From assembly GCF_029852145.1 (NCBI RefSeq), contig NC_079974.1:868001-932000 (forward strand): a DNA stretch of 64,000 nucleotides, given 5' to 3'. This document shows positions 1 through 10,688 of the stretch, piece after piece; position 1 is the first letter of the stretch, and every line of letters starts with the position of its first letter. This DNA comes from Microplitis mediator (Eukaryota > Arthropoda > Insecta > Hymenoptera > Braconidae). A program made the position numbers and the translations under genes. The notes below the pieces were generated by a model, which had not been told where the DNA came from, did no database searches, and saw nothing but the letters and a program-made list of their open reading frames with translations.

Positions 1-239
1 CTCCTCGAGCTCGAAAACATTATTATGGGAACATTTTCGAGCTCTTCGAGCTCGAAACTATTTTTGTATGCCATTGTGTTCGAGAAAACCGTTTTTTTGC
101 AGCTTGGAAAAAATGTTTTTATAAAATTTTATAAAAAAATATAAAATTTTGTAAGATTTTATAAAATTTCACAGCAAAATTTTATAAAAATTCATACAAT
201 TTTATAGAATTTTATAAAATTTTATAAAATTTTATAAAT

Positions 240-297
240 TTCTGGTAGAGCACTTGGCGTGATACCGAATTGGTCTGAGTTCGATTCCCAGTTCGGG
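240..297 (+). repeat. tRNA-like remnant (5'-truncated SINE-like)
   Basis: The sequence has a D-arm-like TGGTAGAGCA and a T-arm-like GAGTTCGATTCCCAGTTC in the order and spacing of a tRNA, but the 5' acceptor stem and first half of the D-arm are replaced by A/T-rich repeat. A functional tRNA is unlikely; a tRNA-derived SINE fragment fits. The other arm holds the same sequence on the - strand at about 6620-6677. Confidence 0.55.
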
Positions 298-1066
298 CTA
301 TCTATATTTTTCTAAATTTATCTATAAATTGTCTTATTGAGAAGGTCATTTGCATGTTTGCATGTTTAGGTTTCCACTATATTTAAATGGCCCCAGATTT
401 CTGGACAAATTCTGACCACAGTCTGACTCGAATCTTGACCAATAATCTTGGTCAAGAATCTGCACGGAGAAAAAAATATTGTTCTCAGAAGTATACTGTA
501 TAGTTACAGTAACAATACGCAATAGTTATCTAATAGATTGTTATTGCAACGATCTAACTGTATCGTTCTGACAACAATACGGTAGATAGCTCTGAGACCT
601 ATACCCCTGTTGAAAATATCCAATAGATTCCAATAAAAAAGAATCATATCAGAATCTATTGTGCTTTTGTCGCAGTAATTCCTTTTACAAACCAATACCG
701 ATTTTATAGTGGAATAATCCAATGGGGGTGGATAACGTTCTATTGGAGTATATAAGTAAGAATATTTTTTATGTGGATATCCAGTTATGCCAATGGACAT
801 GGTTTATCTTATGTCAATCTATTGGGCTATCCAGATAAAGTCTATTTTGTCTTTTATAAATTTCAAGAGGATGATCCTTTTAGAATTTACAACTCACACT
901 TTTGGTCTTGATTAGGCTCCTTGAGCTCGAAAACAGCGGGATATTTTGGGGCTGGCCCGCAGGGCCAACCGACACCCACATTTTTAACTTCCCGCTAAGA
1001 AAATCGACGATTTTCGAAAAATTGGGAAGTTATTGTTTTCACCCCGATCATTGTAAATATATTTTC

Positions 1067-1286
1067 TCACCTCCGGGCGGAAAGCGTCAACTTTCGTCCC
1101 GCTGTGCAAAACGAAGTTGCCGCTTCCCGCCTCCGTCGAGGAGAAAAATAGTATACACTCCTCGGGAAGTAAATAAGAAAGCCTCAGATCACATGTTTGT
1201 TGACCTCGGCTTCGCCTCGGCCAACAATTACATGTGATCTGAGACATTTCTTACTTTACTTCCCTCGGTGTGTAATATACTATTTC
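1067..1286. mobile_element. 220-bp GC-rich insertion with a long hairpin, left arm only
   Basis: The left arm reads ATATTTTC, then this block, then GAGCTCTTCGAGCTCG; the right arm joins those flanks directly. The block is far richer in G+C than its surroundings. Its second half (about 1149-1284) is a near-perfect hairpin: AGTATACACTCCTCGGGAAG at the left end pairs with CTTCCCTCGGTGTGTAATAT at the right, around a loop of about 30 bp. This looks like a short foldback element that inserted after the arms were duplicated. Confidence 0.65.
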
Positions 1287-1667
1287 GAGCTCTTCGAGCT
1301 CGAAAAATGTCAGTGATCAAAATCAAGATTTGAATGAGTTTCGACTGAGGTCAGAGCAATAATATATGGAATATCCGAGAAAAACATTAAAGACTGGGTT
1401 TTTTCAATTTTTTGCTGACAATATATGACCAGTCTATAACTTTTTAACTATTGAACCGATTTGGATGGTTGAGGCAGCAATCGAAAGAGCTTGTTGGCCA
1501 TCAACTTTTCTGAAAATTTCAGATCATTTGATCAAGTAGACTCGAAAATATTGCCGAATTACAGAAAAAAAAATTTTTTTTTTTTTTAGTTTTTTATTGA
1601 TTTCTCAGATACAACTTGAACGATCGACTTCAAAATTTGATCAGCTTTAGAACTCAATAAAACACGT

Positions 1668-2040
1668 CGATTGCCGCCTCAACCATCGAAACCGGTTGAT
1701 TCGTTCGTGAGATATCGCGGGAGAAAGAAATTCCAAAAAACGGTTTTTTGCGAATATCTTTGAAACGACTCAGTCAAACAATTTTAAAATTTGATCAGCT
1801 CTAGAACTCAATAAGACACGTCGATTGCCGCCTCAACCATCGAAACCGGTTGATTCGTTCGTGAGATATCGCGGGAGAAAGAAATTCCAAAAAACGGTTT
1901 TTTGCGAATATCTTTGAAACGACTCAGTCAAACAATTTTAAAATTTGATCAGCTCTAGAACTCAATAAGACACGTCGATTGCCGCCTCAACCATCAAAAG
2001 CGGTCAATTCGTTCGTGAGATATCGTGGGAGAAAGAAATG
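1668..2040. repeat. 154-bp tandem units
   Basis: The string CGATTGCCGCCTC recurs at 1668, 1822 and 1976, a period of 154 bp, with the intervening sequence almost identical. The right arm has two copies (near 5310 and 5465). Array length therefore changed after, or escaped correction since, duplication of the arms. Confidence 0.8.
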
Positions 2041-2089
2041 CTTAAAACGGTTTTTTTCGAAAACAATGGGATACAAAAGTATTTTCGAG

Positions 2090-3234
2090 CTCGAAGAGCT
2101 CGAAAATGTATTCACAACAATGTTTTCGAGCTAAAGAAGCTCGAAAACAGCGGGAAGTTTTGGGGCTGGCCCGCAGAGTCAACCGATAGACAGATTTTTT
2201 TTTTTCAATTTTAGAAAAAAATTTTGTAGAAGTCACAAATAATCGACAAATTGTTATATTCATAGATTTTTTTCTCGAAATTGTATTTCAAATGAAGTTG
2301 AACAACCAAAATTATGCTATTGTCGAAAAAAAATTTAATGGTGGAAAACTTCACCTTTAGTGTTGTAGATCATGCAAAGATGGATAAAAAGGGTACAAGT
2401 AAAGATGGTTCTCCGAAAGATGATTCTACCATTGGTGAAATTCCCGCGTCTGCAAATACCTCAACTGCACTCGCTGGTCCAACAAGTCATTCCTCTGCTG
2501 ATGAACGCACCAAGCATTCGTCAAAAGAACGAAATGAAAAAAAGGTCCAGGATGTGACCTCTTCTTCAAGCAGCTCTTCTGAATCAGCTGAAGACTCAGA
2601 ATCATCTGAAGATTCAGGAACTTTATCTGATAAAAACGCCTCACCAGATAGATAAGTCATAAATGGTGAAGCTCGCAACAAAAGGATAATTTTTTTTACA
2701 CGTTTTATACCCTATTTTTCTTTTCTGCTAGTCGTTCTTAAATTCTTACTCTATAAAATTATATTCAGCAGTTATCAAATTATAAACATCAATAAATAAT
2801 AAAACACCGTTTCAATATTAATTTTATCCGTTCCCACATTATTTTTATTAAACCCAATATTCGTACTAATATATATAATAAGTATTGACAAATAGGTACC
2901 GATAAAAAAAATTTGCATTTGATTGTGGAAATCCTAATCAAGACCAAAAGTGTGAGTTGTAAATTCTAAAAGGATCATCCTCTTGAAATTTATAAAAGAC
3001 AAAATAGACTTTATCTGGATAGAGATAAATAGACTTTATTTTCGACAATAGCATAATTTTGGTTGTTCAACTTCATTTGAAATACAACTTCGAGAAAAAA
3101 ATCTATGAATATAACAATTTGTCGATTATTTGTGACTTCTACAAAATTTTTTTCTAAAATTGAAAAAAAAAAATCTGTCTATCGGTTGACCCTGCGGGCC
3201 AGCCCCAAGACTTCTCGCTGTTTTCGAGCTCCTT
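2090..3234. mobile_element. Foldback element carrying a serine-rich ORF
   Basis: About 2150-2329 (GGGGCTGGCCCGCAG through the GACAGATTTTT block to ATGCTATTGTCGAAAA) is repeated in reverse complement at about 3044-3215, forming terminal inverted repeats of about 180 bp. Between them lie a 113-codon ORF and a stretch that looks like a 3' UTR, with AATAAA-type signals near 2790-2805. The layout resembles a foldback element that captured the end of a host transcription unit. No transposase is visible. Confidence 0.6.
2314..2655 (+). CDS. Serine/lysine-rich hypothetical protein in a foldback element
   Basis: I do not recognise this 113-residue product. It is low-complexity and charged: a short basic start, a middle rich in K, D, S and T, an uninterrupted run of seven serines near residues 82-88, then an acidic S/E/D tail. 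No catalytic motif, signal peptide or membrane segment is visible. The ATG and first codons lie inside the terminal repeat of the surrounding element. A second version is encoded on the opposite strand at 3826-4152, with the frame still open and only a handful of substitutions until its last few residues, where it runs into other sequence. Preservation in both copies may mean a coding role, or only recent duplication. It could also be an exon of a captured gene. Confidence 0.35.
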   Translation: MLLSKKNLMVENFTFSVVDHAKMDKKGTSKDGSPKDDSTIGEIPASANTSTALAGPTSHSSADERTKHSSKERNEKKVQDVTSSSSSSSESAEDSESSEDSGTLSDKNASPDR

Positions 3235-3841
3235 GAGATCGATTTATAGTTCTCTAATAAAAAAAATAGAGAAAATAAAAGGAATAAAAAAAAAAAAATA
3301 GTTGTAATTTATTAATATTTGATAAATTCTTCTATCAGTGTGCATATATATTTTTAATTATACCTCTGTACTATTGTAATTACTGTATTATTTAAATTGA
3401 ATAATTGTTTTACTTTTCCGCTTCAGGATATAAAATAAAAAAATGTCGAAAATAATTTTATTATTATCAATTTTCGTATTGATTGGTCTCTATGTTGGTG
3501 CAGCTACAGCTGCAGGCTGTGATGGCCAGTGGGTAAGTAATTATCATAACACAGTAAAAGAAAAAAAAAATTACACGCAAAGAATTTTGAGTAGAAATTG
3601 CCCATAAAGTTTGGTACTGTAAGGACATCTAGTCAGTAACCAAACTTTTATTATGTTGTTAGTAGAAATTGCACTTTACTTATATGCTATCGAATAGTAT
3701 ATTTTATAATGTGGATGGGGAAAATTTCGATATTTTCCACGTGTCCTCACAGTATTATATTTTTTAGGTAATTTTTACTGAAAATTTCTACTGAAAAATG
3801 AAAATTCGATAAAATATAAATTTTTTTAGTGCCATCCATCA
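3235..3841 (+). repeat. Duplicated promoter, exon 1 and intron segment of the peptide gene
   Basis: This segment matches the reverse complement of about 7313-7908, starting at GAGATCGATTTATAG and ending in exon 2 after TGCCATCCATC. It carries upstream sequence, exon 1, the whole intron of about 297 bp and eleven bases of exon 2. The outer edge falls inside an element whose full form is at 7802-8226, so the duplication cut through a pre-existing repeat. Confidence 0.85.
3443..3840 (+). pseudogene. Truncated copy of the six-cysteine secreted peptide gene
   Basis: Exon 1 (3443-3532) encodes the same 30-residue signal-peptide region as the intact copy and ends in a good GTAAGT donor. The intron is kept, with acceptor TTTTTTTAG at 3822-3829. 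Exon 2 begins with the same bases (about four codons), then breaks at about 3841 into the repeat arm, losing four of six cysteines and the normal stop. A transcript could still be made, but it would read into antisense repeat sequence. I call it a broken duplicate. Confidence 0.8.
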
Positions 3842-4152
3842 CAAGTTCCTGAATCTTCAGATGATTCTGAGTCTTCAGCTGATTCAGAAGAGCTGCTTGA
3901 AGAAGAGGTCACATCCTGGACCTTTTTTTCATTTCGTTCTTTTGACGAATGCTTGGTGCGTTCATCAGCAAAGGAATGAATTGTTGGACCAGCGAGTGCA
4001 GTTGAGGTATTTGCAGACGCGGGAATTTCACCAATGGTAGAATTATCTTTCGGAGAACCATCTTTACTTGTACCCTTTTTATCCATCTTTGCATGATCTA
4101 CAACAATAAAGGTGAAGTTATCCACCATTAAATTTTTTTTCGACAATAGCAT
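3826..4152 (-). pseudogene. Second, 3'-truncated copy of the serine-rich ORF
   Basis: It shares about the first 102 codons with 2314-2655 on the other strand, with around five substitutions and no frameshift. The last few codons are then replaced because the arm breaks into exon 2 of the peptide gene at about 3841, so the final codons are read antisense through that exon. Probably a truncated duplicate; expression is unknown. Confidence 0.45.
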
Positions 4153-6983
4153 AATTTTGGTTGTTCAACTTCATTTGAAATACAATTTCGGAAAAAAAAT
4201 CTATGAATATAAGAATTTGTCGATTATTTGTGACTTCTACAAAATTTTTTTCTAAAATTGAAAAAAAAAAATCGGTCTGTCAGTTGACCCTGCGGGCCAG
4301 CCCCAAAACTTCCCGCTGTTTTCGAGCTCGTTGAGCTCGAAAACATTAATGTGAATACATTTTCGAGCTCTTCGAGCTCGCAAATACTTTTGTATGCCAT
4401 TGTTTTGTAAAAAACCATTTTTTAGCATTTCTTTCTCCCACGATATCTCGGGAACGAATTAACCGATTTTGATGGTTGAGGCGGCAATCGACGTGTTTTA
4501 TCAAGTTCTAAAGCTGATCAAATTTTGAAATCGATTTATCGAGTCGTTTTTGAGAAATTTCGAAAAAACCAAAAAAAAATTTTTTTTTGAATTCTTTCGT
4601 CAACGGTTTCTCTTGAACGAATGACCCGATTTTGATGGTTGAGGTGGCATTCGACGCGGCTTACAGAGTTTCAGAGCTGATTAGATTTTGGAATCAATCC
4701 ATCGAGCAAATTAAAAGTTATCCAAATAAAACATTTTTGAAAAAAATTTATTTTCGAAATATCTCTGAACGCACCCTACCGATTAAGTTCAAATTTTCAC
4801 GGCCTCAAGACATTAACAAGCCGCGTCGAATGACACCTCAACGATCAAAATCGGTTCATCCGTTCAAGAGTTATGAATATTTACATACATACATACGTAC
4901 GTACGTACATACGTACGTACGTACGTACGTACGTACACACATACATACACTCGGACATCATCGTGAAATTAGTCAGGATAGCTTCCTAGGACCTCGAAAC
5001 GTCGACATCTGATGGAAATTCGATTTTCGTAAATCGGACCGAAACCAATAACTTCCCGAATTTTTGAAAATTTACAATTTTCTTAGCGGGAAGTTAAAAA
5101 TCTGTCTATCGGTTGACTCTGCGGGCCAGCCCCAAAACTTTCCGCTGTTTTCGAGCTTCTTGAGTTCGAAAACATTGTTGTGAATACATTTTCGAGCTCT
5201 TCGAGCTCGAAAATACTTTTGTATCCCATTGTTTTCGAAAAAAACCGTTTTAAGCATTTCTTTCTCCCACGATATCTCACGAACGAATTGACCGCTTTTG
5301 ATGGTTGAGGCGGCAATCGACGTGTCTTATTGAGTTCTAGAGCTGATCAAATTTTTAAATTGTTTGACTGAGTCGTTTAAAAGATATTCGCAAAAAACCG
5401 TTTTTTGGAATTTCTTTCTCCCGCGATATCTCACGAACGAATCAACCGGTTTCGATGGTTGAGGCGGCAATCGACGTGTTTTATTGAGTTCTAAAGCTGA
5501 TCAAATTTTGAAGTCGATCGTTCAAGTTGTATCTGAGAAATCAATAAAAAACTAAAAAAAAAAAAAAATTTTTTTTCTGTAATTCGGCAATATTTTCGAG
5601 TCTACTTGATCAAATGATCTGAAATTTTCAGAAAAGTTGATGGCCAACAAGCTCTTTCGATTGCTGCCTCAACCATCCAAATCGGTTCAATAGTTAAAAA
5701 GTTATAGACTGGTCATATATTGTCAGCAAAAAATTGAAAAAACCCAGTCTTTAATGTTTTTCTCGGATATTCCATATATTATTGCTCTGACCTCAGTCGA
5801 AACTCATTCAAATCTTGATTTTGATCACTGACATTTTTCGAGCTCGAAGAGCTCGAAAATATATTCACAATGATCGGGGTGAAAACAATAACTTCCCAAT
5901 TTTTCGAAAATCGTCGATTTTCTTAGCGGGAAGTTAAAAATGTGGGTGTCGGTTGGCCCTGCGGGCCAGCCCCAAAATATCCCGCTGTTTTCGAGCTCAA
6001 GGAGCCTAATCAAGACCAAAAGTGTGAGTTGTAAATTCTAAAAGGATCATCCTCTTGAAATTTATAAAAGACAAAATAGACTTTATCTGGATAGCCCAAT
6101 AGATTGACATAAGATAAACCATGTCCATTGGCATAACTGGATATCCACATAAAAAATATTCTTACTTATATACTCCAATAGAACGTTATCCACCCCCATT
6201 GGATTATTCCACTATAAAATCGGTATTGGTTTGTAAAAGGAATTACTGCGACAAAAGCACAATAGATTCTGATATGATTCTTTTTTATTGGAATCTATTG
6301 GATATTTTCAACAGGGGTATAGGTCTCAGAGCTATCTACCGTATTGTTGTCAGAACGATACAGTTAGATCGTTGCAATAACAATCTATTAGATAACTATT
6401 GCGTATTGTTACTGTAACTATACAGTATACTTCTGAGAACAATATTTTTTTCTCCGTGCAGATTCTTGACCAAGATTATTGGTCAAGATTCGAGTCAGAC
6501 TGTGGTCAGAATTTGTCCAAAAATCTGGGGCCATTTAAATATAGTGGAAACCTAAACATGCAAACATGCAAATGACCTTCTCAATAAGACAATTTATAGA
6601 TAAATTTAGAAAAATATAGATAGCCCGAACTGGGAATCGAACTCAGACCAATTCGGTATCACGCCAAGTGCTCTACCAGAAATTTATAAAATTTTATAAA
6701 ATTTTATAAAATTCTATAAAATTGTATGAATTTTTATAAAATTTTGCTGTGAAATTTTATAAAATCTTACAAAATTTTATATTTTTTTATAAAATTTTAT
6801 AAAAACATTTTTTCCAAGCTGCAAAAAAACGGTTTTCTCGAACACAATGGCATACAAAAATAGTTTCGAGCTCGAAGAGCTCGAAAATGTTCCCATAATA
6901 ATGTTTTCGAGCTCGAGGAGCTCGAAAACAGCGGGAAGTTTTAGGGCTGGCCCTCAGGGTCAACCGATAGACAGATTTTTTTA
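3842..6983. repeat. Right arm of the large inverted duplication
   Basis: Reverse-complement partner of 1-2640. It begins abruptly inside exon 2 of the + strand peptide gene and ends beside the 3' flank of the intact - strand peptide gene. It contains a module of about 830 bp (roughly 4265-5098) missing from the left arm, with an ACGT/ACAT microsatellite near 4882-4950 and end sequences ending in TTAGCGGGAAGTT. Related modules occur at 21977-22722 and 24066-24400, so this is a dispersed repeat family. Confidence 0.88.
6620..6677 (-). repeat. tRNA-like remnant, right-arm copy
   Basis: Reverse complement of the tRNA-like fragment at 240-297, with the same missing 5' half. It adds no independent evidence of function, because it lies in the duplicated arm. 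Confidence 0.5.
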
Positions 6984-7185
6984 TTATTGTTAACAGTGTA
7001 TATAGCCTTGTCTTTCTTTTACACTTTTTTGCCTTTAATCGCAAATGCTACCTTTTTTATTCCCTCTAAAGAATATCAGAAACATCTCTTGAGAATGAAA
7101 ACACGTACAGTAAAGTTTTGTTTGTCAACAAGAGATTTTTATTAATTGATACAATGCATTTATTAATCTTCACTGTATGTTATAA

Positions 7186-7701
7186 TTATTTTCCCGTGGG
7201 TGCTGCCGCCATTTGATCTGCTTCAGCTTGATTATCATTTTTGCATTTACCTTGCCAAGCGTACGAACTGCATGAATGTCCTGCACAACACTTGTATCCT
7301 TCTGATGGATGGCACTAAAAAAATTTATATTTTATCGAATTTTCATTTTTCAGTAGAAATTTTCAGTGAAAATTACCTAAAAAATATAATACTGTGAGGA
7401 CACGTGGAAAATATCGAAATTTTCCCCATCCACATTATAAAATATACTATTCGATAGCATATAAGTAAAGTGCAATTTCTACTAACAACATAATAAAAGT
7501 TTGGTTACTGACTAGATATCCTTACAGTACCAAACTTTATGGGCAATTTTTACTCAAAATTCTTTGCGTGTAATTTTTTTTTTCTTTCACTGTGTTATGA
7601 TAATTACTTACCCACTGGCCATCACAGCCTGCAGCTGTAGCTGCACCAACATAGAGACCAATCAATACGAAAATTGATAATAATAAAATTATTTTCGACA
7701 T
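7186..7701 (-). CDS. Small secreted six-cysteine peptide (inhibitor cystine knot-like)
   Basis: Two exons: 7701-7612 (30 codons) and 7314-7186 (42 codons plus stop), giving 72 residues. The donor GTAAGT and acceptor TTTTTTTAG are both clear and the junction is in phase 0. Residues 1 to about 23 form a strong signal peptide: basic start, leucine/isoleucine/valine core, alanine-rich cleavage region. The mature part has cysteines spaced C-X4-C-X7-CC-X4-C-X8-C, the C-C-CC-C-C order typical of inhibitor cystine knot peptides, followed by a polar tail of about 18 residues. That family includes venom components, immune peptides and parasitoid teratocyte products, so the sequence alone does not decide the role. 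Secretion is well supported. The gene is partly duplicated in opposite orientation at 3443-3840. Confidence 0.72.
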
Positions 7702-7801
7702 TTTTTTATTTTATATCCTGAAGCGGAAAAGTAAAACAATTATTCAATTTAAATAATACAGTAATTACAATAGTACAGAGGTATAATTAAAAATATATAT
7801 G

Positions 7802-8226
7802 CACACTGATAGAAGAATTTATTAAATATTAATAAATTACAACTATTTTTTTTTTTTTATTCCTTTTATTTTCTCTATTTTTTTTATAAGAGAACTATAA
7901 ATCGATCTCATCTAATTAAATTTTATTATTTATTGAAGTTGTGAGGTTACAAAAAGTGTCAAAGTAAAGCTTTTATGCTCACTTTTTATTTAACTGTTTT
8001 AATAAATGATTTATTAACAGTTAATAAATTGTCTTTAATGAATGATTTATTTACTATTAATAACTATTTGTTAACTGTTACTAAATATTTATTAACTGTT
8101 AAAAAATCGCATTAAATAAATGATTTATCAACTGTTAATAAATATTTATTAACTCATCTCATGTTAAAAAATCATTTATTAACAGTTAATAAGGCTTATT
8201 AAATATTAAAAAATCCTTCTATCAGT
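7802..8226. mobile_element. MITE-like element with TTTATTAAC words
   Basis: The ends are ACTGATAGAAGAATTTATTA at about 7805 and AAAAAATCCTTCTATCAGTG at about 8207-8226. The interior is a chain of variants of AATGATTTATTAACAGTTAA, a self-complementary word. No ORF. A related stretch, rich in ATAAATATTTATT, lies at about 11898-12120. Confidence 0.6.
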
Positions 8227-9156
8227 GTATGCAGTTTTAGTTTTACAGAAATAATTTTTTTATTTTTTTTATTTAAAATTCGCGCTTTCTTGGGAAATTA
8301 ATTTCAAATGTCGTTTTATTGTTGACTGTTATATGACTGATTAAAATATTTAAATTAATTATAATTTTTTGTAATTTCTGAGTTTCAGAGTTCAAATACA
8401 TATTTAATACTTCATTTTATCAGTGTAATAAATGATTTGAGTGGAAACATTTAAAAAAACAATGATTTTATAACTTATTTTTCCGGTTTGTTTGAGAAAC
8501 CCCATACGTCAATCAACTTTAAATAATTTTTTTAAGTAGTTTCATTTAAAAAATTAAATATTTCGTGTTGGAATCTTTTTCAGAGACGCTAACATTATTG
8601 TATTCAATTATTTATTTATTATTTTAATGTCAAGTTTTTCCAAAAAAAAGTTTTTTTGTGTTTCCTGAAAAATTTTGTTTTCTTGACTTATGAGGTTTCT
8701 CAAATGAACGATTCATTTAAAATAGCTATAACTTTTTCAAAATTCGACTGATTGAGACGTTTTTTTTTTTTCAAAATTTTTGTTTTCAAATGTACTTTTC
8801 GAAAAAAGATACAAAAAAATTATCGCAACCTATCTTCATTGTTTTTTTTTAGATTTTTGAAAAAAATAAAAAATTTTTCGATGCTTACCATTCTTTATTT
8901 TTTATTTTTTTTTTTCATATAAAACTGACATTTTCTGCAAATCCTCGAATTTTTTTGGAGGGATGTTTTTTCGATTTATATTTTTTATTCCTAGTTGAAA
9001 AACAAATTTTTTTTTAACTATAGCCTTATTTCTCATAACACCGTTCTTCAACCATAAAACAATGAGTGTAGAAGAAATTGTTTTCGATTTTCCAGCATTT
9101 GTCCAAAAATGAACCAAATGAAAACTCTTTTTTTATATTTTCTTTGTTTTTAAATG

Positions 9157-9889
9157 TACACGGAAAAAAAATCCTAGTTAAATTTACAATGCTAACATCG
9201 TAATTTGTCCTATTAATTATTGTATTGGTGGACTAGACTTTTCACATCGTAATTTTTACGATGTAGGGTTGGAAATTTCATTTAAGAAATAATACTTCAG
9301 ACAAACAATACGAAGTCTTAAGCTCTTTAATATAAATTACGATGTAACATCGTAAAATTTGAAGAGAAATTTTAAATAAAAGATTAAAATAATAATCGTT
9401 CGGCAGTTGGATTCGAACCCGAGTCCTTTCGAGTGCGAAGTGTCCGACGCCTTGGACCACTCGGCCACTGAAGGGCCTACACAATATGTTGTTTTTAAGA
9501 TCCATATAAACGACTTGCGGAGGACCCAGTTACTATTTAAAAAGTACGATGTAACATCGTACTTTTTATAGCTTCCATCGTATTATAACAGAGGCAGCAC
9601 TGTAATATTTATTTTGTTAAAAAGTAAATAGAAATATTAAATGTATGAATAAATATAGTTTTTAAAGTGTAATTTTTATTTATTTTTTTTTACGATGTTA
9701 AATTGTAATTTTTGCAGTAATTTTTAATCCTAAAAGTCTTTGTTGAAATTACGATGTTAAATAGTAAAAAAAATAGCCCACATAATAAATTTTGAAATAA
9801 AACATTTAAAAATTGACATTAATAAAAGTCTAGTCCGAGATTACGATGTTAACATCGTAAATTTTGGTAGAATTTTTTTTTCCGTGTAG
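9157..9889. mobile_element. MITE-like element built from ACATCGTAA palindromes
   Basis: The ends are TACACGGAAAAAAAATCC and AATTTTTTTTTCCGTGTAG. The interior repeats GATGTTAACATCGTAA-type words about ten times, each nearly its own reverse complement. It interrupts the GGGGCATTCC-family element, so it inserted later. A tRNA-like segment lies inside. Confidence 0.7.
9400..9478 (-). repeat. tRNA-like segment (Ser/Leu-type), probably non-functional
   Basis: Read on the - strand it has GGCCGAGTGGTCCAAGGCG (D-arm as in long-variable-arm tRNAs), a region that should be the anticodon arm, and GGGTTCGAATCC (T-arm). The acceptor ends do not pair well and the anticodon stem is imperfect. It sits inside an ACATCGTAA element. 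More likely a tRNA-derived insertion than a working gene, but a covariance-model scan would settle it. Confidence 0.4.
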
Positions 9890-10688
9890 TTTTCAGAAAA
9901 AAATATAAACAAATTATTCAGAAAGTCCTTCTATTTTTAAACTTGATTTTTCTAACAAAATTCAAATTATTTCGATGATTACCATTTAAATTTATTGTTT
10001 TTATTTTTTTTTCTAAATTTCAAGGTTTTCTGAGCACTCTCAAAAATTTTAAGCATGGTGTCATGAGAAATAAAGCTAGTTAAAAAGAATTTTGTTTTTC
10101 AACTGGGAATAAAAAATATAAATCGAAATAACATCGATCTGAAAAAATTTGGAGATTTGCAGAAAATGTCAGTTTTATAAGAAAAAAAAAAAATCAAAAA
10201 TCAAAAATGGTAAACATCGAAAAATTTTTGATTGTTTCCAAAAATAAAAAAAAAAAAAAACAATGAAGATAGGTTGCAGTAATTTTTTTGTATTTTTTTT
10301 CGAAAAGTACATTTAAAAACAAAAATTAAAAAAAAAAAACCTCCCAAACACTCGAATTTTAAATAAATGATATAGTTATTTTAAATAAAAAAAGCCATTT
10401 TTTCAAAAATTTATAACTTTTTTTTGGTTGGGTGAAAAAATTTAAAAAAAATTTTGAGATACGTTTTTGATGGGGTACAAATAGAGAAAAAATTTTCAGC
10501 CAAATCTAAAGGGGTAGGGTTCAAAAGTGGTCGATTTGGCGTGGAATGCCCCATATACATACGTATATATATATAAAATTTTATTTAACATATAAATTCT
10601 ATACAAGCGTCCCTGGATATTTTTTATGCAGAAAAAATCAATTATATTTTATTTTTTTAAATATTAAAGAAAAATAATTATTTCTTAC

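Larger units (their letters stand above)
1..2640. repeat. Left arm of a large inverted duplication
   Basis: This block reappears reverse-complemented at about 3842-6920. Position 1 pairs with about 6920 and position 1066 with about 5846, and the match is nearly perfect over the first kilobase: a 98-codon open frame at 504-800 (-) and 6121-6417 (+) translates identically. The block holds an A/T-rich AAATTTTATAAAATTTTATA stretch (120-240), a tRNA-like remnant (240-297), a palindromic element (about 461-860), several copies of a module with CTTCCCGCTGTTTTCGAGCTC, and the start of a serine-rich ORF. The arms differ by a 220-bp insertion on the left, a 154-bp unit repeated three times on the left and twice on the right, and a module of about 830 bp only on the right. 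Confidence 0.9.
8650..10560. mobile_element. GGGGCATTCCACGCC-family foldback element, left end lost
   Basis: The right end (GTCGATTTGGCGTGGAATGC, about 10525-10550) and much of the body match the complete element at 33157-34075. The left end is not visible; recognisable homology starts near 8690. It is split by the insertion at 9157-9889. Many poly-A and poly-T runs; no coding sequence supported. Confidence 0.6.

Noticed and set aside
504..800. 98-codon frame on the - strand, identical to 6121-6417 on the + strand
   Set aside because: Lies in a palindromic-word element (ATAGATTG-type words) inside the duplicated arms; identity reflects the duplication, and no gene-like features are visible.
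902..1247. Overlapping frames of about 90-110 codons
   Set aside because: Fall across the repeat module and the GC-rich hairpin insertion; no splice or codon evidence.
1..7908. Integrated virus segment
   Set aside because: No viral gene or segment-end motif recognised; repeats and a cysteine-rich peptide alone do not support it.
9400..9478. A functional tRNA gene on the - strand
   Set aside because: D- and T-arms look good, but acceptor and anticodon stems do not pair convincingly; listed as tRNA-like only.
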